64,000 bases of DNA, taken from assembly GCF_900452385.1 (NCBI RefSeq), contig NZ_UGOA01000001.1, positions 419,501 through 483,500 on the forward strand, read 5' to 3'. Positions 45,912 to 55,192 of this stretch are shown here, in pieces. Each line of letters begins with the position of its first letter. The first letter of the stretch is position 1. The translations under genes were made by a program, and so were the position numbers. The notes beneath the pieces were generated by a model. The model was not told the DNA's origin and did no database searches. It saw only the letters and a list, made by a program, of their open reading frames with translations. Origin of the DNA: Legionella donaldsonii (GTDB lineage: Bacteria; Pseudomonadota; Gammaproteobacteria; Legionellales; Legionellaceae).

Positions 45912-47067
45912 ACTGCACCTCGTGAAAAAACTGCTGGAACAGGATCATGAGTTCGTTTGGTCCTGGATTCGCTTCAGGATGTCCTTGAAAAGAAAAGGCG
46001 GGGGCATTGCGATGGGCAAGCCCGGCAATTGTTCCATCAAACAAGGAAATATGAGTAGTAATTAGATGCTCGGGTAATGAGTGCTCATCGACGACAAAAC
46101 CGTGGTTCTGACTGCTAATAAAGACAGTGCCGGTTTTACAGCATTTAATGGGGTGATTGGCACCATGATGGCCAAACTTCATTTTCCTTGTCTTTGCACC
46201 GGCTGCCAGCGCTAAAATCTGATGGCCTAGGCAAATACCAAAGATGGGGATTTGTTGCTCTAATAATTGAGAGGCCAGGTGAATGACTGACTCACAACTT
46301 TCCGGATCGCCTGGTCCATTAGAGAGTAATACACCGTCAGGAGAAAAGCGTGTTAATTCGCTAAAACTAATCGTATCGGGTACTACTGAAATTTTGATAG
46401 GGTAAGTTGCCAGGGTTTTTAAAATGGCTGTCTTCACGCCACAATCAATAACGACAATATGCGCTAACGCATCGATGGGATCAGCATAGAGATACGCTTT
46501 TTTGGTCGAAACCAGGGTTGCCAGATTACTCCCTTCCATATGCGCTAACGCATCGATGGGATCAGCATAGAGATACGCTTTTTTGGTCGAAACCAGGGTT
46601 GCCAGATTACTCCCTTCCATGGCTGGCGCACTTTGTAGCATCGATAGCGCCTGGTCAGGCGTGATGGAATCGACGGTCACTATACAACCATTTTGACTGC
46701 CTTGTTCGCGCAAATGCAGGGTGAGTGCGCGGGTATCTATCTCTGTCAAGGCAGCAATATGATGTTTCAGAAGAAAATTCTCCAGGCTATCTTGTGCGCG
46801 CCAGTTACTATAATGAGGTGAATAGTCTCTGAACACGGCTGCAGCGGCATGGATTTTTTCTGATTCATGATCGGCTTGATTAACACCGACATTGCCGAGG
46901 TGGGGTGTCGTAAAATTAATAATTTGGCCAAAATAGGACGGATCGGTCAAAATTTCCTGATAGCCTGTTTGTGAGGTATTAAAGACCATCTCTCCCAAGG
47001 CGTGGGTTTTTGCACCAATCGCTTTCCCTTGAAAGAGAGTGCCATCAGCCAAGATGAGGAAAGCCAT
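45895..47067 (-). CDS. carA: carbamoyl-phosphate synthase small subunit (with internal duplication)
   Basis: This is a 390-residue glutaminase subunit. ATG at 47067 has AAGGAG upstream and gives the standard [18 protein letters not shown] start. The C-terminal class I glutaminase domain has the catalytic Cys in [12 protein letters not shown] and the His in [11 protein letters not shown]. Between the N-terminal domain and the glutaminase domain, a 27-residue segment ([20 protein letters not shown] and PIDALAH) occurs twice in tandem. Without the extra copy the protein would be 363 residues, close to the usual CarA. The gene overlaps argH by 23 bases and carB-argF by 17, indicating tight coupling. 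Confidence 0.95.
   Translation of the reverse strand: MAFLILADGTLFQGKAIGAKTHALGEMVFNTSQTGYQEILTDPSYFGQIINFTTPHLGNVGVNQADHESEKIHAAAAVFRDYSPHYSNWRAQDSLENFLLKHHIAALTEIDTRALTLHLREQGSQNGCIVTVDSITPDQALSMLQSAPAMEGSNLATLVSTKKAYLYADPIDALAHMEGSNLATLVSTKKAYLYADPIDALAHIVVIDCGVKTAILKTLATYPIKISVVPDTISFSELTRFSPDGVLLSNGPGDPESCESVIHLASQLLEQQIPIFGICLGHQILALAAGAKTRKMKFGHHGANHPIKCCKTGTVFISSQNHGFVVDEHSLPEHLITTHISLFDGTIAGLAHRNAPAFSFQGHPEANPGPNELMILFQQFFHEVQYAKKH
46457..46618 (-). repeat. exact 81-bp tandem duplication inside carA
   Basis: 46457-46537 and 46538-46618 are identical, and the identity continues two bases further. The length is a multiple of three, so the frame is kept and 27 residues are added. Confidence 0.95.
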
Positions 47068-48301
47068 TTTCTGTCTCCTTAAGAAGCTCGGAAAGCGAGC
47101 AATTTTTTTCAACGGCTTCGCTTACCCAAAGACCGACTTGATGGTGTGCATCCCTAAATGGCATTCCTTGTAAAACCAGGGACTCCAGGATCGCTGTTGC
47201 ATCCAAATAACCACTGGTTGCTTTCTTATGCATTAACTCGGTATTGAAGGTGAGGCTTTGCAGAAAAGGGGAAATAATTTGCAGGCAAGCAGTCAGTGTA
47301 TTGACCGTATCAAATAAACTTTCTTTGTCTTCCTGCATGTCTTTGTTGTAAGCAAGCGGCAAGGCTTTCATCACCGTCAAGATACCGGTTAAATGACCAA
47401 AGACCCGCCCGCTTTTGCCGCGAATTAATTCTAGCACGTCAGGATTTTTCTTATTGGGCATTAGCGACGAGCCGGTCGAAAAGGCATCATCAAGGGTAAT
47501 AAAATTGAATTCCTGGGTTGCCCAAAGAATAAGATCTTCTGCCAAACGTGATAAATGCATCATGATAAGAGCAGCAATAGAGCAAAACTCAATGATAAAG
47601 TCGCGATCGCTGACTGCATCCAGTGTATTACTAATCACCCCCTTAAAGCCCAGTTTTTCGGCGACCCACTGTCTATCCAAAGGCAGATTACTCCCTGCGA
47701 GGGCACCAGCACCAAGGGGCGAAAAATTCATTCGTTCATGCCAATCATGCATGCGGCTCAGGTCACGGCTGAACATGGCATCAAAGGCCGCAAAATAGTG
47801 CCCTAAATAAATAGGCTGAGCCTGTTGCAGATGAGTGTATCCAGGCATCTTGGTATTAGCATGCCGGGTGGCCAAATCCTGCAAAACTTCCTTGAGTGTT
47901 TGCAAGAGGCTGCTTATCTGTGCACCGGCTTCCCTGGTATACAGTCTCAGATCGAGAGCGACCTGATCATTACGGCTGCGGCCAGTATGTAATTTCTTAC
48001 CAAGATCGCCTGTTTTTTGAATGAGCAACTGTTCAACAAACATGTGAATGTCTTCACAGTTTTCATCAAGAACATGTTGTCCTTTGGTTATTTCCAACTC
48101 AATTTCGGCAAGTGCTTTATTAATAGACTGTGCTTCATCATGGCTTAAAAGACCCTGACGTGCCAGCATGCTGGCATGCGCCTGACTGCCAGCAATGTCA
48201 TGACGGTAAAGGATCTGATCAAAAGCCAGTGACGCATTAAATTTCACCACACTTGGATCAAGCGGCTTTTTAAATCGGCCGCCCCAGGTTTTATTCGTCA
48301 T
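47045..48301 (-). CDS. argH: argininosuccinate lyase
   Basis: This is a 418-residue fumarase-superfamily enzyme that splits argininosuccinate to arginine and fumarate. The signature is [13 protein letters not shown]; other family blocks are [19 protein letters not shown] and [21 protein letters not shown] at 48301 overlaps the argG stop as ATGA, better than the in-frame ATG at 48310. It is about 40 residues shorter at the C-terminus than most ArgH proteins (about 460), because the frame ends inside the overlap with carA. The active-site regions are all present. Confidence 0.95.
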   Translation of the reverse strand: MTNKTWGGRFKKPLDPSVVKFNASLAFDQILYRHDIAGSQAHASMLARQGLLSHDEAQSINKALAEIELEITKGQHVLDENCEDIHMFVEQLLIQKTGDLGKKLHTGRSRNDQVALDLRLYTREAGAQISSLLQTLKEVLQDLATRHANTKMPGYTHLQQAQPIYLGHYFAAFDAMFSRDLSRMHDWHERMNFSPLGAGALAGSNLPLDRQWVAEKLGFKGVISNTLDAVSDRDFIIEFCSIAALIMMHLSRLAEDLILWATQEFNFITLDDAFSTGSSLMPNKKNPDVLELIRGKSGRVFGHLTGILTVMKALPLAYNKDMQEDKESLFDTVNTLTACLQIISPFLQSLTFNTELMHKKATSGYLDATAILESLVLQGMPFRDAHHQVGLWVSEAVEKNCSLSELLKETENGFPHLG

Positions 48302-49509
48302 ACTTGCCACCCCTTATGAACCATGCCGTATACTTTTGCTGACAAAGAGAAAAGATTGATAAACCCTTCCGCATCTTTTTGATTGTAAACATTATCCTCC
48401 TCAAAGGTAGCGAGAGCAGGATTATGTAAACTGTATTCAGATTGCATACCGCAAGGAATGAGATTGCCTTTAAACAGTTTTAACTTGACTGTGCCGGTGA
48501 TATGTTTCTGCGTCACTGCAATCAAAGCGTCCAGGGCTTCTTTCGCTTGAGAAAACCATCGTCCCTCGTAAACAAGATTGGCATAGCTTTGTTGTAGAGA
48601 TTGCTTCAAATGGAGCGTGGCTCGATCAAGGCATAGGCTTTCCAACATCTTATGCGCTTTATAAAGCACTGCGGCAGCCGGTGCTTCATAGACTCCCCTG
48701 ATTTTCATCCCTACCAGCCGATTTTCAACGATATCAGCCACACCGATGCCATGGGCTCCTGCCCGCTGATTCAGTTCTGTTAATAAAGCGACTGGATCCA
48801 TGGCTTTATTATTCAAAGCCACAGGGACACCTTGTTCGAAATCGATAGTCATCAGTTCAGGCGTATCAGGTGTCTGTTCAAGTGTCGCGGTCATTAGCAA
48901 TAAATCGTCGGGTTGCCCCTGACTGGGATCTTCCAGAACACCGCCTTCATGGGAGATATACCAAATATTATGATCGCGAGAATAAGGCGCCTTTGGTGTT
49001 ACCGGGACATCAATACCATGTGCTTTGGCATAATCGATTGCTTCCTGGCGTGACTTAATTTCCCAGGATCGCCAGGGGGCAATAATTTGCAATTGAGGAG
49101 CCAGTGCTTTCACGGTGTACTCGAAACGAACTTGATCATTGCCTTTGCCAGTTGCGCCATGGGCAATCGCATCAGCGTTTTCTTGCAAAGCAATTTCAAC
49201 CAGTTTTTGTGCAATTAAAGGTCTTGAGATCGTTCCTAAAATATATTGCTCTTCATACAACGCGCCAGCCTTCACCAGTTGCCACAGGTAATTGGTGACA
49301 AACTCTTCCTGTACATTGACCACATAAGCGTTGGTTGCGCCACTTTTAATGGCTTTCTGCTTAATGGCTTGCAAATCTTCTTGTTGGCCAAGATCACAAA
49401 TGACTGCAATCACTTCAGCCTGGTAGTTTTCTTTCAGCCAGGGGATCATGACAGAGGTATCGAGGCCTCCTGAATAAGCTAAGGCAATTTTTTTAATGGT
49501 TGTGGTCAT
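48298..49509 (-). CDS. argG: argininosuccinate synthase
   Basis: This is a 403-residue enzyme joining citrulline and aspartate with ATP. The N-terminal PP-loop is [20 protein letters not shown]. Further family motifs are [14 protein letters not shown] and [28 protein letters not shown] precedes the ATG. It is the first biosynthetic gene of the unit, nine bases after the ABC ATPase gene, and takes the citrulline made by the CarB-ArgF protein. Confidence 0.98.
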   Translation of the reverse strand: MTTTIKKIALAYSGGLDTSVMIPWLKENYQAEVIAVICDLGQQEDLQAIKQKAIKSGATNAYVVNVQEEFVTNYLWQLVKAGALYEEQYILGTISRPLIAQKLVEIALQENADAIAHGATGKGNDQVRFEYTVKALAPQLQIIAPWRSWEIKSRQEAIDYAKAHGIDVPVTPKAPYSRDHNIWYISHEGGVLEDPSQGQPDDLLLMTATLEQTPDTPELMTIDFEQGVPVALNNKAMDPVALLTELNQRAGAHGIGVADIVENRLVGMKIRGVYEAPAAAVLYKAHKMLESLCLDRATLHLKQSLQQSYANLVYEGRWFSQAKEALDALIAVTQKHITGTVKLKLFKGNLIPCGMQSEYSLHNPALATFEEDNVYNQKDAEGFINLFSLSAKVYGMVHKGWQV

Positions 49510-49518
49510 TCGTGTCTC

Positions 49519-50175
49519 CTAATAGTATTTCTTTAAGTCGTGAACAGGGTTGGTTAATTCCTGGGGTTTAACATCAGCTACCAATTGACCGCCTTTGAGA
49601 ACGACCAGGCGATCACTCATTTTGGTGAGAAAATCCAAATCATGCGAGGCAATCACCATGGTAACCCCCATGGATTTAACGGAATGCAGTAAGCTAACAA
49701 CGTCTTCAATGGTTGCCAGATCCAGGCCGGAAGTTGGTTCATCACAAAGTAATAAGTTGGGTTGCATCATCAGACTGCGAGCCAGGGCTACGCGTTGTTT
49801 TTGTCCCCCGGAGAGTTGATGAGGGTAAGACGCTGTTTTGTCTGCTATGCCAAGTGTATTTAACAGGGCTAGTGCTTCCTTGTCGTGCTGACTTGCCTTA
49901 TTTTGCAGTTTGGGAGCGTAAGTTAAGTTTTCTAACACCGTCATATGAGGAAACAGCTGGAAGTCTTGAAACATAAATCCGCTTTTACCTGAGAAGTCGA
50001 TAGTTCCTGAATCAAGGACTTCCAATTTTTGTATACAACGCAGCAGCGTCGATTTTCCTCCACCCGAAGGACCAGCCAACCCAATAATCTGATGGGCAGC
50101 AATACTCAAATTCAGCTGATCTAATACAGGGGTAGAGCCAAAATTTTTGCAGGCATTATTGATGTACAGCATCAT
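49519..50175 (-). CDS. polar amino-acid ABC transporter, ATP-binding subunit
   Basis: This is a 218-residue ABC ATPase: Walker A GLAGPSGGGKSTLLRC, signature LSGGQKQRVALARSL, Walker B LLLCDEPTSGLD, and the switch His in IASHDLDF. It is of the GlnQ/ArtP/HisP class. It overlaps the permease gene by 20 bases. Location next to argG and opposite argR suggests uptake of arginine or a related amino acid, but substrate choice cannot be read from an ATPase. Confidence 0.95.
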   Translation of the reverse strand: MMLYINNACKNFGSTPVLDQLNLSIAAHQIIGLAGPSGGGKSTLLRCIQKLEVLDSGTIDFSGKSGFMFQDFQLFPHMTVLENLTYAPKLQNKASQHDKEALALLNTLGIADKTASYPHQLSGGQKQRVALARSLMMQPNLLLCDEPTSGLDLATIEDVVSLLHSVKSMGVTMVIASHDLDFLTKMSDRLVVLKGGQLVADVKPQELTNPVHDLKKYY

Positions 50176-50803
50176 GCCCTCCTTGTTCGATTTTTTTGCC
50201 TAAATATTCAATGAGTAAAACCAGACCGTAGTAGTAACAACCAGCAATACACAACGGTAAAAAATAGGTAAACTGTTCGGCAGCAATGGATTGTGCTTTG
50301 CGCATCAGATCCATACCACCAATAGTGGAGATCAAAGCGGTCTCTTTAAGAAGCGCGATCATTTCATTAATGAGGGCTGGCAAAATATTCTTGATGACTT
50401 GCGGTAAAATAATATCTTTCCATAAATAAAAGGTTGGAATTTGTAATGTTTTTGCTGCCTCGAATTGCCCCTTAGGCAAATTTTCTATTCCGGATCGCAG
50501 AATTTCAGCAATATAAGCAGAGCTATTAAGACCGAAGGTCAGTATTCCAGCAACCAGGATATCGAGTCGCAAACCGAGCAACCCAGGTACGGCAAAATAG
50601 ATGAAGCTTAATTGTAGAATTAATGGTGTTCCTCTTATTATTGAAACAAAACGATTAATCAGTAATTTCGCCATCCCGTTATAACGCAAAATGGCAAGAA
50701 TTGTCCCCAGCAGGATGCCTATGAGCATCCCGCCTGCCAGGAGTTCTAACGTAAGTACAGTGCCTTGACCGATAAAGAGGAGATTTTGTTTTAACTCGTC
50801 CAT
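50156..50803 (-). CDS. polar amino-acid ABC transporter, permease
   Basis: This is a 215-residue inner-membrane permease with about five helices. The family segments FVSIIRGTPLILQLSFIYFA and SAYIAEILRSGIENLPKGQF are typical of His/Gln/Arg-type permeases, and the second contains the coupling loop to the ATPase. It overlaps both flanking transporter genes. A single permease gene implies a homodimer, unlike the two-permease E. coli Art and His systems. Confidence 0.95.
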   Translation of the reverse strand: MDELKQNLLFIGQGTVLTLELLAGGMLIGILLGTILAILRYNGMAKLLINRFVSIIRGTPLILQLSFIYFAVPGLLGLRLDILVAGILTFGLNSSAYIAEILRSGIENLPKGQFEAAKTLQIPTFYLWKDIILPQVIKNILPALINEMIALLKETALISTIGGMDLMRKAQSIAAEQFTYFLPLCIAGCYYYGLVLLIEYLGKKIEQGGHDAVHQ

Positions 50804-51534
50804 TTGCCACCCTCCAACCAGATTTTTTGAAGTTTGGCGATTTCCCCTTTGGTTTTTAACGTATTGAGGGCTCGATTAACCTGTGCTTTCAATAAGGAAT
50901 TCTTTTTGAAGACCAACCCGTAACCATCGGTTGCTTTAGCAATAATGGTGTAGTTTAAGCCGGGATTTTTTTTGCTGAAGATGGCTCCCTGAGCACCATC
51001 GACAAGAACGACATCCACATGGCCGGCTTTTAGTGCTTCTATTGCCTGGTTGTTATTATCCATTGCCACAATATTTCCTTGGGGAAACTGTTTTTTCAAC
51101 CAAATTTCCATCGTGCTGCCTAGTTGGCAAGCTAATTTTTTTCCTGCCAGTTGTGAAGGGTTATTGATGGGGTCTGTTTGATTAAACACCGCTGCCATTC
51201 CCTCAAAATAGTAGGGTGTACTAAAATCAAAATTCTTTTTCCGATCTTCAGTGATGGTAATCGTTGAGATGGCAATGTCAGCTTGTCCTGCACTTAGCGC
51301 TGGTAAGATAGAGCTAAATTGCATATTGTCAAAAACGGCTTTTTTGCCTAATTCTTTAGCAACAAGCTTTGCCAGATCAATATCGAACCCCTTAATTTCA
51401 CCTTGCTCTTGATATTCAAAAGGTGGATATTCTGCGGAGGTGATAAAATGGATTTCATCGATCTCATTTTCGTTTCCACATCCAGAAAGAAAAAGAATTG
51501 ATGCACTTAACAGGCAAGGTATTAGTTTTCTCAT
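50791..51534 (-). CDS. amino-acid-binding lipoprotein of ABC transporter
   Basis: This is a 247-residue solute-binding protein of the ArtJ/HisJ/GlnH family, with a signal ending in the lipobox ILFLSGC. Conserved parts are SAEYPPFEYQEQGEIKGFDI, ALSAGQADIAISTITIT, and the domain-closing VVLVDGAQGAIF. It is lipid-anchored in the periplasm and delivers the ligand to the permease. It is the first gene of the arginine unit; its start is only 121 bases from the argR ATG. Arginine is the likely ligand from context. Confidence 0.93.
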   Translation of the reverse strand: MRKLIPCLLSASILFLSGCGNENEIDEIHFITSAEYPPFEYQEQGEIKGFDIDLAKLVAKELGKKAVFDNMQFSSILPALSAGQADIAISTITITEDRKKNFDFSTPYYFEGMAAVFNQTDPINNPSQLAGKKLACQLGSTMEIWLKKQFPQGNIVAMDNNNQAIEALKAGHVDVVLVDGAQGAIFSKKNPGLNYTIIAKATDGYGLVFKKNSLLKAQVNRALNTLKTKGEIAKLQKIWLEGGKWTS

Positions 51535-51541
51535 GATAGTT

Positions 51542-51621
51542 ATATATCCAAAATATATCCATTTTTTGACTATATTTGATTTTGCCTTGTGATGTCAACC
51601 ATTAATGAATATAATTTCTAT
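51542..51621. promoter_or_regulatory. divergent argR / arginine operon control region with ARG-box candidates
   Basis: Two direct ATATATCCA repeats, 11 bp apart, lie at 51542-51550 and 51553-51561, just before the transporter gene. AATGAATATAATTTCTAT (51604-51621) matches the ArgR consensus (TGAAT-4-ATTCA) with two mismatches in the second half. This placement would allow ArgR to control both directions. The sites are predicted only. Confidence 0.4.
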
Positions 51622-51655
51622 TTTTATGATTCTGCATTCATTTTGGGGGCGAGAA

Positions 51656-52114
51656 ATGTCACATGATAATCTGCTTGACGGCCACATATTGAGTATCGTG
51701 CAAATACAAGAGATTGCTGAGCAAAGTGATTTGCAGCAGGCGTTGAAAGAAAGGGGTTATGATATCCCGCAAGCGACCTTGTCCCGCCGACTTAAAAAAT
51801 TGAAAATTGCTAAAGTGGCAGGCATTTATCGGGTCGTTGATTTTAATCCGCCCAATCTACCTTTGGTTTTAAATGCACAGGTATCAGAGTATGGTTTGGT
51901 TGTTTTACATACCCAGCCAGGCCATGCGAATAGCCTTGCTTTGTTTATTGATAAAAAATATGTCGCTTTTTACCCGCAACAAGCCAATAGCTCAGGGATT
52001 CTAGGTACTATCGCGGGAGATGATACGGTGCTTCTTATTGTCAAAAGCAAAGTGGATTTGGAGCAGGTCATCCAAATCCTGCAGGCAGAGTTTCCCTATC
52101 TGAAAATTTCTTGA
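51656..52114 (+). CDS. argR: arginine repressor ArgR
   Basis: This is a 152-residue ArgR: an N-terminal winged helix (residues 10-65, IAEQSDLQQALKERGYDIPQ, ATLSRRLKKL) and a C-terminal arginine-binding/hexamer domain (QPGHANSLALFIDK, ILGTIAGDDTVLLIV). The GTIAGDDT motif contacts arginine. ATG at 51656 follows GGGGGCGAGAA; the frame extends back 51 bases across a predicted ARG box. It is divergent from the transporter-argGH-carA-carB/argF unit, its probable main target. In L. pneumophila, ArgR-controlled genes are known to respond inside the host vacuole. Confidence 0.96.
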   Translation: MSHDNLLDGHILSIVQIQEIAEQSDLQQALKERGYDIPQATLSRRLKKLKIAKVAGIYRVVDFNPPNLPLVLNAQVSEYGLVVLHTQPGHANSLALFIDKKYVAFYPQQANSSGILGTIAGDDTVLLIVKSKVDLEQVIQILQAEFPYLKIS

Positions 52115-52166
52115 AAGACGTTCTAATGGTTTCCTACCCCTCATGAACTATCTATGTCCTTCTGTT

Positions 52167-52640
52167 TCAGGTCAGGGCTGGAAAACTTGGTGTTGCTACG
52201 TCTTGATTGTCTTCCGTTGTGTGTTCAGTAGCGGGTATCTTTCCTGCCACTGCAGATTTTGCTATTGCTACTGGCGCTTTAGTTGTTACTACTTGTTTTT
52301 GTTTTACAGGGTAAAGACAATGTTGTCTTGATAGATCTTCGATCTCATCGGCCGCTTTTTCCAACCGATGTGCAAGATCAAAAATAGGGGCTTGCTCCGG
52401 GTCACGCTGATAATGCCGGATATTATGCATTCTTATCTCGCTGAGGGGCGTAGTAGCAGGGGCTCTAAATAAGGTTAGGCCTGGTGTATTGCGATAATAC
52501 CAAGGTTTAAACCCAGTTAGATCCGGTAGCGCCGGGTAGGAGTGCCATGGGTAAAAATCGGTGGTACCTGATGACCAGCTAATCATAACAGTGGGTTTTT
52601 CACCCCTAATCAGTTCGACCTTTTCAATAACAAATTTCAT
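52167..52640 (-). CDS. hypothetical protein, 157 residues
   Basis: I do not recognise this protein. The first 95 residues (VIEKVELIRGEKPTVMISWS...YPWHSYPALPDL) may form a beta-rich domain. A short helix with LAHRLEKAADEIEDL follows, and the C-terminus is Ala/Thr/Val-rich low complexity. There is no signal peptide. ATG at 52640 is preferred over a TTG 15 bases upstream. Its stop faces the argR stop. Composition is ordinary for the region; an effector role cannot be argued strongly. Confidence 0.6.
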   Translation of the reverse strand: MKFVIEKVELIRGEKPTVMISWSSGTTDFYPWHSYPALPDLTGFKPWYYRNTPGLTLFRAPATTPLSEIRMHNIRHYQRDPEQAPIFDLAHRLEKAADEIEDLSRQHCLYPVKQKQVVTTKAPVAIAKSAVAGKIPATEHTTEDNQDVATPSFPALT

Positions 52641-52693
52641 ATAATAAGACCACAAAAATTAACAAATCTCCAAATTGTACAATAATTGTTAAT

Positions 52694-53227
52694 CTAGGGC
52701 AATTTTTCTAGTACTATTTGGGCAAAATGCTCTATTCGAGAAGCAAGAGGGCGATCCATCGTTAAGTGTTTATTAAGAAAAAGCCAATGCAAATAACGAA
52801 TCGCCAGGGATTCATTTTTACTGCCAGTGGGTTTCTGTTGAGCGGCGAAACATTGATATAGACGATGTTGCTGATACGCTTCGGAGTCAAGTTCATCACG
52901 TAATATCTGTTGATAAAAGGTATTCACCCAATCGTCAGCACTACTTTCTTTCAATTGCTGACGGACTGAACGCAAGGTTTGGGTTATTTTTTCATGCCAG
53001 TCGTTGATGCAATGGCAGGCATTTACTAATTCCGATTGGGATATTTCTTCGACAGCATAAGCCAGCCAGCAACAAAGCAATAACAAGTTAACATTGAGGC
53101 CTTCCTGTTGCTGAAAAGCCAGGCAAGCCTCTTTAACTTGTTCGTCGCGATAAACCTGCAAGGAAAATTGCCAGAAGGGATTATCCAGCGACGTAAACAG
53201 CGATTGGGTTATATTGGATTGTGCCAT
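52694..53227 (-). CDS. TIGR02444/DUF2390 family protein
   Basis: This is a 177-residue helical protein with the family pattern DNPFWQFSLQVYRDEQVKEA, CLAFQQQEGLNVNLLLLCCW and later WHEKITQTLRSVRQQLK. This family is found widely in gammaproteobacteria with no known function; it is cytoplasmic. It shares orientation with the genes on both sides, with 18 bases to the upstream gene, so they may be co-transcribed. Confidence 0.85.
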   Translation of the reverse strand: MAQSNITQSLFTSLDNPFWQFSLQVYRDEQVKEACLAFQQQEGLNVNLLLLCCWLAYAVEEISQSELVNACHCINDWHEKITQTLRSVRQQLKESSADDWVNTFYQQILRDELDSEAYQQHRLYQCFAAQQKPTGSKNESLAIRYLHWLFLNKHLTMDRPLASRIEHFAQIVLEKLP

Positions 53228-53245
53228 AGATTTTTGTGGATCAGG

Positions 53246-53605
53246 TTAGCCTTGTCTTAATTCAATGACTGTAACATGTAATGCTTCCTGGCCAATATTT
53301 AAATCCTGATGCGCTTCTTTACCCTGAGTAACACTTAGATAAATGGGTTTTTTCGGATGCAATTTTATAAAGGTTTCTTTTCCTGACTGATAAATAACTT
53401 TAAGGATGCCGCTTTCTTCCGGGATGACGATTCGAGCAAATTGATGGGTATGGAAAGGTAACTGTTGTTTAGGGCAGATCGTGGTTTTCCAGACTTTGGT
53501 TAGCTTATTTTCTATTAACAATTCACGTTTTGTCTCGCAGGTTGAGGTGGCTGCAGACACAAATTGATTCGCCAAAAGCAAAAGTAAAGCGGTTAATCGC
53601 ACCAT
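53246..53605 (-). CDS. small periplasmic cupin-like protein
   Basis: This encodes 119 residues from ATG at 53605, preceded by CAGGAGTGGAGAA; the longer open frame upstream lacks a ribosome site. The first 20 residues are a signal peptide ending SAA. The mature part has two cysteines and a beta-rich stretch with LPFHTHQFARIVIPEESG and LNIGQEALHVTVIEL. That resembles a small cupin barrel, with His-Thr-His possibly binding metal. The role is unknown. Confidence 0.7.
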   Translation of the reverse strand: MVRLTALLLLLANQFVSAATSTCETKRELLIENKLTKVWKTTICPKQQLPFHTHQFARIVIPEESGILKVIYQSGKETFIKLHPKKPIYLSVTQGKEAHQDLNIGQEALHVTVIELRQG

Positions 53606-53748
53606 TTCTCCACTCCTGTGAGCTGTTCTGAATTTTAAACAAGCCAAAACATAGCATGAATAAATGCTCATTGAAATAGCAGTTAATATTTTATTAATAA
53701 AAAAAGATTATATTTGTTGCATACTGTTTTTTTTATGTGCGAATTATT

Positions 53749-55095
53749 ATGGGAAGAAAAGCATACACCACCGCTGTAAGATTTTTGCGTGATGTGACTC
53801 AACTTGATTTTTTTGGTTGGGCTGATGATGATTTGCAAGTTGATGCAGTCGCTTATGTCTCCTATAAAGAGTTTGAAAAATGCGCTTTAATCTTAAAAAT
53901 TCCTGCAAACATTCGCCAAAGGATGTGTCTTGAATTCACCCCTCATTTTTTAAGAATTACCGTTCCTAAAATCAATGTAAAACCGATGAGTACCGAGCTC
54001 GGTAAATTCATGCTTGCGACAATCCCTTCGATGACAAAGATAAAAGATCCTTTAACTGAGCAGCGGATTATGCGGGTAGCGACGGTAGCGACACCGACGG
54101 GAGGCTTCACTCAACTTGCACCAAGAACGGTTAAAGAACAAGTTGGTCTATTTGCAAGGCATGTGGGCTCAGCCTATAAACTCATGCTTAAGCAAGGAGC
54201 CTTGCTTCCTGACGAGGCTGCTATTTGCGTACTACCCGAATTTTATAGTCATTGCAGGAGTGGAGAGACTAGCCGATTGTTCATGCCTTATGATACGCAA
54301 CAGCAATTGCTTGCCGGGTATTGTGCTGTCAGTAAAGAATTTCCTGAATTGTTAATAATGGTCAATATCACGGCTACTACGAAAGATAATGTGGTGGATG
54401 AGTTGGGGAAGTCTCTTGAACACAGGGCCAGACTACAAAAAACAAATATATTGTTTGGCATTAAAAATGGAGAGGTCGTTTATATTAACTACAAAGTCAA
54501 TAAAGGGCCGGCTGACATTCCTGAGGATGAACGGTTATCGGTCGAATCAGAACGCAATTCTTATTACCATGCAACTGCAGATAGACGGGTTATGAAACTC
54601 GATTACCTCAAACAATTTAAGGGGATCACCTTTGCTGGTAGTGTATGCATCGATGCTGCTGAAGGAGTGATCGGAAAATACCTGAGTAAGCAATTCCCTT
54701 CGTTTAGTGAAGATGAGTTTGGCCCGGCAGTGCAAATCATTTCCTCCAGCTCAATGACTTTATCACAAGGGTTTAAGAAACGTAGTGATCTTGTTAATTC
54801 GGATAATGGCGCCCAACAGATTGTTACCCCTAAAACAGGGCAGGGTATACTCATTCAGGCCGATGGGCACAATACCTTAAAGCGTTCTGGTGTCTGGATA
54901 GTTGACGGTGAAAATTTAATTTCTCAAACGCCTGTTGCTACCGGGGTTTTGTCTGATAAAACAGAGATTAGTGCTTATTCAATAGGGGTTAACCTGGTTC
55001 ATAACAAATTGCATGATGTAGTAGGCATTGATATTGATATTGAGGAAGAAAGTTCAACAGCACTTACTCAGGGGATTGTTGCCCTTGGTGCATAG
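53749..55095 (+). CDS. nitrilase-like effector candidate
   Basis: This is a 448-residue protein from ATG at 53749. The middle carries the three catalytic positions of the nitrilase (C-N hydrolase) superfamily in the right order: Glu164 in VLPEFYSHC, Lys249 in VVYINYKVNKG, and Cys300 in GSVCIDAAEG. Each sits next to a hydrophobic strand as expected. The first 110 residues and the last 100 (a beta-rich part after QIISSSSMTLS) are not part of the standard domain. There is no signal peptide or membrane helix. Nitrilase-fold enzymes hydrolyse amides or nitriles or transfer acyl groups; the substrate is unknown. The assignment is by motif only. Confidence 0.72.
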   Translation: MGRKAYTTAVRFLRDVTQLDFFGWADDDLQVDAVAYVSYKEFEKCALILKIPANIRQRMCLEFTPHFLRITVPKINVKPMSTELGKFMLATIPSMTKIKDPLTEQRIMRVATVATPTGGFTQLAPRTVKEQVGLFARHVGSAYKLMLKQGALLPDEAAICVLPEFYSHCRSGETSRLFMPYDTQQQLLAGYCAVSKEFPELLIMVNITATTKDNVVDELGKSLEHRARLQKTNILFGIKNGEVVYINYKVNKGPADIPEDERLSVESERNSYYHATADRRVMKLDYLKQFKGITFAGSVCIDAAEGVIGKYLSKQFPSFSEDEFGPAVQIISSSSMTLSQGFKKRSDLVNSDNGAQQIVTPKTGQGILIQADGHNTLKRSGVWIVDGENLISQTPVATGVLSDKTEISAYSIGVNLVHNKLHDVVGIDIDIEEESSTALTQGIVALGA

Positions 55096-55192
55096 CTGAT
55101 CAAACAATTAATTGTCCGATTTATTTTAGGTCCTATGTTGTGATGTAGGTCTCGTTAATAATTCTGCAGAAAAACTAACCTATTTGCTGTGA

